10,561 bases of DNA, taken from NCBI GenBank assembly GCA_964607315.1, contig CAZSKA010000140.1, positions 1 through 10,561 of the forward strand, in the 5' to 3' direction. The notes under the pieces are model-generated. The model ran no database searches. It was not told the origin of the DNA and worked only from the letters and a program-made list of their open reading frames with translations. This document shows, piece by piece, positions 7,400 through 10,561 of the stretch (the stretch's first letter is position 1; each line of letters starts with the position of its first letter). Origin of the DNA: JAHDFB01 sp964607315 (GTDB lineage Bacteria; Bacteroidota; Bacteroidia; Chitinophagales; Saprospiraceae). A program made the translations under genes and the position numbers.

Positions 7400-7437
7400 A
7401 TTGAAATAATAATTGATATAATAATATTGAAAATCAT
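7384..7437 (-). CDS. ilvL: ilv operon leader peptide, MIFNIIISIIISILVIA (17 aa)
   Basis: ATG at 7437 and TGA at 7386-7384 enclose 17 codons, of which 9 encode Ile, 1 Leu and 1 Val. An in-frame TGA lies two codons upstream of the ATG, so the peptide cannot be longer. Its position directly ahead of a protector hairpin, an antiterminator and a terminator, all before ilvD, is the arrangement of leader peptides in classical attenuation (ilvGMEDA, ilvBN and others in Proteobacteria). The codons are read by tRNA-Ile (five of the first ten after Met are ATT and one is ATA), so isoleucyl-tRNA shortage is the likely signal. AT-rich DNA inflates Ile content, but the stop position and the pairing pattern argue against chance. 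The symbol is used by functional analogy, not homology. Confidence 0.85.
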   Translation of the reverse strand: MIFNIIISIIISILVIA

Positions 7438-7751
7438 ACATCAAAGCTAGAATGGGAATTTAGAATTGCTTCTATTATTCATAAAAAATAATAATAAAAA
7501 AGTAGTAAGCTCTTATCCAAACCTCATCTATTTTAAAATCATATTTCGAATTATAACATAAAACCCAAACTTTATTTCAAAAAAACAAATTGCATCCTTA
7601 CCAATAGCAACATTTTTTTAAACACACAAAGAGTGAAAAAACATTAAATACGAACGCTCGTTTGCTACTTCAAACACACATTTCAATAAATAAAACTTTA
7701 TAAAAATGAGCTTAAAGGGTTGGATTTTTTTGGGTTAAACCCAAAAGGTAA
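7438..7751. other. AT-rich intergenic region, expected to hold the ilv promoter
   Basis: This stretch separates the stop of the 460-aa gene from the ilv leader peptide. It contains the palindrome at 7728-7746, oligo-A/T tracts and no convincing ORF or RNA gene. The promoter of the ilv operon should lie here, reading leftward. I could not find a convincing Bacteroidetes -33/-7 pair (TTTG with TAnnTTTG). The only exact -7 match (TAGCTTTG, 7449-7442) lacks an upstream partner and lies almost on the leader start codon. Confidence 0.5.
7728..7746. repeat. 19-nt perfect palindrome, copy 1
   Basis: TTTTGGGTTAAACCCAAAA has 9-nt complementary arms around a single central base, and lies 5 nt after the stop codon of the 460-aa gene. 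As RNA it could form a hairpin TTTTGGG/CCCAAAA. In neither direction does a U-tract follow the 3' arm, so it is not a standard intrinsic terminator, though it could still define the 3' end of that transcript. A near-identical palindrome is at 9275-9293, on the other side of the same gene. Confidence 0.7.
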
Positions 7752-9134
7752 TTAATTCTTGGTCTTCGGTGGATAAGGTAGAACTGTGCCGTAAAACATT
7801 GCCCACAAATGATGCTTTTCACCTAATGCCCAAAACATTAAGTTTGAAGGTTTAATTTCCCAATCTACAATTCCATTATAAGGCAATTCTGATACAGTAC
7901 CTTCGTTGATACGATCGTAATTATCTTCAAAATATTTTACTGCAGCATCACTTGGCAATCGATCCCTTTCGCTACACATAACATTCCACATAAAATAAAA
8001 TAAATTCCAGCCTCCTTCTAGTCTTTCTATGGTGCTTCTGTAATATGAAGGCGGTAAATTTTCATTGTCAAGATGTTTTTCATCCCAGTGAGTAATTTTT
8101 GCCCTTGTTATGTCTTCAAATCCTTTTTCCTTTAGATTTGCTATTTCACCTAGTCCGTTTATACAAACATCTATCATAGGTTTATACACATTATTCCACA
8201 GAGACTGAATAAAATTAAGTCCAGGTAAATCAACTAAATTAATTGCCTTATCTACAAAGAAAAAGGTAGATTCCAAACCTTTGACGGGGCCGCTTAAATC
8301 TGATCCAGCATTCCCTACATTATCATATACCGTATTTAAATGTTGGGCAACTTCTAGCACTTCACTTCCCTTTTCAGCGAGAGAGGTCATCTTTCCACTA
8401 TACCCATCAAGCTGTTTCATCAATTTAGAATTGTTTAAATCAGGAATAATATCTTTGGCCAAATCTCCCATTTCTTTCCCCTTACTGTTATAGCCATCCA
8501 TTGCTTCTATCAATTCAGAAATATTCTTTATCATTCCTGCATCAGAATTTTTATAAGCCTCATGCATTGCATTTTGAATTTCTTTTGACTGAGAATCTAT
8601 TGGTTTAAAACCTGCAATACCATTATATTTTGATTTTGCAGCATTTTTTATGGTATCAAAATTAGGCGTAAAATGAGTTTCAAATTGTGTTGCTAGTTTA
8701 GACAATTCCTCTTTGTCTTCTTGTTCTAGCTCGGCAGAATTATCATACTTCTTCCAAATTTTCCCCGTCAATAGGAGCGTATTTTTCGTTTCTAATTCTA
8801 AACCACCAATGTCACCAACAATATCTTCACTATTATTTATAACATCCAAAACCTTATATCCATTTGTTCTCAGTTCTCCTAAAGAGTCCTTTGCTTGTTT
8901 AGCAGTCAATACACTTTCCATATCAAAAGGCATTTTTACGGCATCACCTTCTTTTTGACCTTTACCGTCGGAAGCTTTTGTTTCTTGACTTGCTCCTGAT
9001 GAAGAAATACTAAAGGGAGGTGCTGTTATACTACCAGATTGTTCTTCAATTTCATAAATTTCTGTATTAGCTGAAGAGGAGGAATTATTTTGATTTAAGT
9101 TTTGCGTTTCATTATCGTTAACTGGTCCACCCAT
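7752..9134 (-). CDS. Uncharacterised soluble protein (460 aa), faintly similar to injection-system-associated proteins
   Basis: I do not recognise a defined family. There is no signal peptide. Residues 1-70 are low-complexity and rich in Asn, Ser, Gln and Gly, probably disordered, and include an APPFSI segment at 38-43. This recalls the N-termini of some Bacteroidetes proteins encoded with extracellular contractile injection systems (often DUF4157 proteins). The resemblance is from memory and weak, and no DUF4157 metalloprotease motif is seen. Residues 72-290 are mostly helical with coiled-coil character and contain two MDGY/LDGY segments exactly 30 residues apart (D213 and D243). Residues 290-330 are amphipathic to hydrophobic (FFFVDKAINLV and onward). 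The C-terminal part from 350 is rich in Trp, Tyr and Phe and may be a separate globular domain. A small soluble toxin or effector, or a structural cargo protein, is possible. The gene stands alone, with the same orientation as ilv but separated from it by about 314 nt. Confidence 0.75.
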   Translation of the reverse strand: MGGPVNDNETQNLNQNNSSSSANTEIYEIEEQSGSITAPPFSISSSGASQETKASDGKGQKEGDAVKMPFDMESVLTAKQAKDSLGELRTNGYKVLDVINNSEDIVGDIGGLELETKNTLLLTGKIWKKYDNSAELEQEDKEELSKLATQFETHFTPNFDTIKNAAKSKYNGIAGFKPIDSQSKEIQNAMHEAYKNSDAGMIKNISELIEAMDGYNSKGKEMGDLAKDIIPDLNNSKLMKQLDGYSGKMTSLAEKGSEVLEVAQHLNTVYDNVGNAGSDLSGPVKGLESTFFFVDKAINLVDLPGLNFIQSLWNNVYKPMIDVCINGLGEIANLKEKGFEDITRAKITHWDEKHLDNENLPPSYYRSTIERLEGGWNLFYFMWNVMCSERDRLPSDAAVKYFEDNYDRINEGTVSELPYNGIVDWEIKPSNLMFWALGEKHHLWAMFYGTVLPYPPKTKN

Positions 9135-9167
9135 TGCTTTTTTGCTACCAAATTATGACAATAAATA

Positions 9168-9220
9168 ATCCAATAATACACCTATATGGGTGAACAAGAA
9201 TCCTATATCCATTATTGGAT
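9168..9220. repeat. 10-bp inverted repeat upstream of the 460-aa gene
   Basis: ATCCAATAAT (9168-9177) is the exact reverse complement of ATTATTGGAT (9211-9220), with 33 nt between them. The spacer also holds CCTATAT twice (9181-9187 and 9202-9208). The arms lie 34-86 nt before the ATG of the 460-aa gene. They could be a hairpin in its 5' leader or a pair of operator half-sites. An accidental match is possible in such AT-rich DNA. Confidence 0.45.
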
Positions 9221-9274
9221 CAAGAAGTTTATTTTACTATAATTTGATCTTGCTATATTTTTACTTTTTTTTAC

Positions 9275-9293
9275 TTTGGGCTTAAAGCCCAAA
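9275..9293. repeat. 19-nt perfect palindrome, copy 2
   Basis: TTTGGGCTTAAAGCCCAAA has 9-nt complementary arms around a central base. It shares the TTTGGG, TTAAA, CCCAAA layout of the palindrome at 7728-7746. It lies between two diverging genes, so it cannot be the terminator of either. No U-tract follows on either strand. A DNA-binding site or a member of a small dispersed palindrome family is possible. Confidence 0.65.
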
Positions 9294-9482
9294 AATGATA
9301 CATCACAAAAAAATACTTATTTAAAAAAAAACTATAATCTCTGGGACGAATACGAAACTTAGGGAGTCTAATTTATATCAATTTGATTATATTGCACTCA
9401 GATTGTATATACTATTTAGCATCTTGAGATACATCCACCTAGAAAACAAACCAAGTTTTAAACCAATTAAACAATTTACAAA

Positions 9483-10412
9483 ATGAAGCATAGAGGTCTA
9501 TATATTCCTTTTATCCTAAGCTTTTCATTTATATTTCTTTTTGGCTGTATGTCAAATATTGAGCAAGTCATCCCCGGTAATGAATCATTCTCCACTTCTG
9601 GCATTTCAAAAATCAAAATTGAAAATTACATAAATCGTTTATTTATAGATATTATAGGAAGGGGTCCTACAGATGATGAAAAGTTAGTAGAAGTAGAAAG
9701 ACTAAATGATGCAGATCTAAGTGAAGAAGCACGACTTGATCTGATAGATAGATTAATGACAGATGATACCCCCAGTCTAAATGAAGGCTCATATCTAGAA
9801 GCTTATTCCAACAATCTTTACTTACTAGCAAAAATTCGATGTTTAGATGGAATTTCAGATGCTGAAATTCATTTCAGAAAAGTAAATGATCTAGAGACAA
9901 CAATAGAGCAAGATTCAATAAGTCAAAACTGGGAAAGTTACTACAAGGGATTGAATGAACTACGAAAATATAGATGGATGTTTGATTCGCCGAATCAACT
10001 TATTAATGGAGAAATAGCATACCATGAGATGTATGCATTTATTGTTAACAATGGTTTCTATGATGATCTAAACATGAACTCGTTTAATTTCATTAATGCC
10101 ACATTCGATGAATTATTATTCAGATTTCCTTCAGAACAAGAATATGACAGAGCCTTTGAAATGGTAGAATTTGGAATGCTAAGTACCATTTTCGGTGAAT
10201 ATGGAAATAGTAAAGAAGATTATATCGATATATTGATAAACTCTACCGCAATGAGAGAGGGAATGATTAGGTGGGCTTTCCAAGTATTTCTGCAAAGAGA
10301 AGGTTCTCCTGCAGAGGTAGCTACACTCCTCGAATCGTATAAAATAGATGCAAATATAAATCAAGTCATAGCGAAAATTTTAGTAACTGATGAATATGCC
10401 AACTTCTTTTAA
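9483..10412 (+). CDS. Lipoprotein with three DUF1549/DUF4214-like helical modules (309 aa)
   Basis: The N-terminus is a lipoprotein signal: basic start, a Phe/Ile/Leu core and a lipobox LFGC with the lipidated Cys at 22. Export to the outer or inner membrane is expected. The mature part contains three similar helical segments. Residues 46-93 hold YINRLFIDIIGRGPTDDE and then DLIDRLM. Residues 203-256 hold ATFDELLFRFPSEQEYDRA and then DYIDILINS. Residues 264-309 hold WAFQVFLQREGSPAEVATLL and then a closing VTDEY. The pattern (LL-x-R-x-P-x-x-E, later I-x-x-x-L-x-S/T-x-E-Y) resembles the start of DUF1549 in planctomycete-type proteins and DUF4214 repeats. I make this link by eye and infer no function. 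The ATG at 9483 follows an A-rich leader without a Shine-Dalgarno sequence. Its 3' end overlaps the next lipoprotein gene by 17 nt, so the two are probably made together. Confidence 0.8.
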   Translation: MKHRGLYIPFILSFSFIFLFGCMSNIEQVIPGNESFSTSGISKIKIENYINRLFIDIIGRGPTDDEKLVEVERLNDADLSEEARLDLIDRLMTDDTPSLNEGSYLEAYSNNLYLLAKIRCLDGISDAEIHFRKVNDLETTIEQDSISQNWESYYKGLNELRKYRWMFDSPNQLINGEIAYHEMYAFIVNNGFYDDLNMNSFNFINATFDELLFRFPSEQEYDRAFEMVEFGMLSTIFGEYGNSKEDYIDILINSTAMREGMIRWAFQVFLQREGSPAEVATLLESYKIDANINQVIAKILVTDEYANFF

Positions 10413-10561
10413 ATCAATCTTCATAGCTTTTATTGTATTGACTTTCATATCTTGTTCAGAGGAAGTATATAATATATATGATGTAAACGCTATAGAAGTA
10501 TTACCGGTAAATGCCGATAAAAACAAAGCAAAAACAGATGCACAATATGTATCTATAGTTT
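10396..10561 (+). CDS. Lipoprotein, N-terminal fragment cut by the window end
   Basis: ATG at 10396 opens a frame of 55 codons that runs off the right edge. It starts with MPTSFKSIFIAFIVLTFISC, a lipoprotein signal with lipobox FISC and the lipidated Cys at 20. An acidic, polar mature start follows (SEEVYNIYDVNAIEVL). The start lies inside the last 17 nt of the upstream lipoprotein gene in another frame, which suggests translational coupling and a shared function at the cell envelope. The function and family cannot be judged from the fragment. Confidence 0.75.
   Translation, partial: MPTSFKSIFIAFIVLTFISCSEEVYNIYDVNAIEVLPVNADKNKAKTDAQYVSIV

Larger units (their letters stand above)
9135..9482. 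other. Divergent intergenic region between the 460-aa gene and the lipoprotein pair
   Basis: This AT-rich spacer must hold promoters for both diverging genes. It contains a 10-bp inverted repeat (9168-9177 with 9211-9220) and the second 19-nt palindrome (9275-9293). On the plus strand TTGATT, 17 nt and TATATA (about 9382-9410) loosely resemble a -35/-10 pair, and the segment just before the ATG at 9483 is A-rich. No ORF or known RNA was recognised. The promoter positions are not established. Confidence 0.5.

Noticed and set aside
7442..7449. TAGCTTTG on the minus strand, an exact match to the Bacteroidetes -7 element, 4 nt before the ilv leader ATG
   Set aside because: No TTTG or TTG lies at the expected distance upstream, and transcription would start at or inside the leader start codon. 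A chance match is likely in this AT-rich region.
7447..7482. Second tiny ORF before the leader peptide (MNNRSNSKFPF, minus strand)
   Set aside because: It has no branched-chain enrichment, is not in frame with the leader peptide, and its stop codon has no relation to the paired RNA segments. Short ORFs of this size are expected by chance.
7728..7746. Palindrome after the 460-aa gene as an intrinsic terminator
   Set aside because: The 3' arm is followed by A residues on the minus strand, not a U-tract. Its twin at 9275-9293 lies where no gene ends. It is kept as a repeat only.
8281..8958. Plus-strand open frames of 70 and 81 codons opposite the 460-aa gene
   Set aside because: Their composition is Ser/Pro/Phe-rich as expected from the reverse of Lys/Glu-rich helical coding sequence, and no start-site context was seen.
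10179..10364. Minus-strand 61-codon frame opposite the first lipoprotein gene
   Set aside because: It is antisense to a convincing lipoprotein coding sequence and shows no domain or export signal.

Overview
The window looks like chromosomal DNA from a Bacteroidota member, most likely of the Cytophagales type. This is an inference from low GC content, A-rich start regions without Shine-Dalgarno sequences, a 348-residue ketol-acid reductoisomerase of the type I associate with Bacteroidetes, and Bacteroidetes-style lipoprotein and secretion signals. No RNA gene, CRISPR array or insertion sequence was seen.

Positions 7437 down to 953 (minus strand) hold a compact isoleucine/valine operon in the order ilvD-ilvB-ilvN-ilvC-ilvA. 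The gaps are 2, 3, 64 and 6 nt. Threonine deaminase (IlvA) makes 2-oxobutyrate. Acetohydroxyacid synthase (IlvB with regulatory IlvN), ketol-acid reductoisomerase (IlvC) and dihydroxyacid dehydratase (IlvD) then carry both the isoleucine and valine branches to the 2-oxo acids. The final aminotransferase and the leucine genes are not in the window.

The most informative regulatory feature lies just upstream of ilvD and is not covered by any long ORF. It is a 17-codon leader peptide, MIFNIIISIIISILVIA, with 11 of 17 residues branched-chain and 9 of them Ile. It is followed by a protector hairpin, a 13-bp antiterminator and a mutually exclusive intrinsic terminator ending 17 nt before the ilvD start codon. 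Together these form a complete classical translation-coupled transcription attenuator that should sense charged tRNA-Ile.

Downstream of ilvA (positions 871 to 63, minus) is a secreted protein of unknown function. It appears split by a -1 frame change at a run of eight A residues. Reading across the run would give a 269-residue protein instead of 199.

Upstream of the operon (7752-9134, minus) is an unrecognised 460-residue soluble protein with a disordered N-terminus that faintly recalls proteins linked to extracellular contractile injection systems. Two nearly identical 19-nt palindromes flank the gene.

From 9483 to the right edge (plus strand) are two overlapping lipoprotein genes. The first carries three copies of a short helical module resembling DUF1549/DUF4214-type segments. 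The second is cut by the window end.
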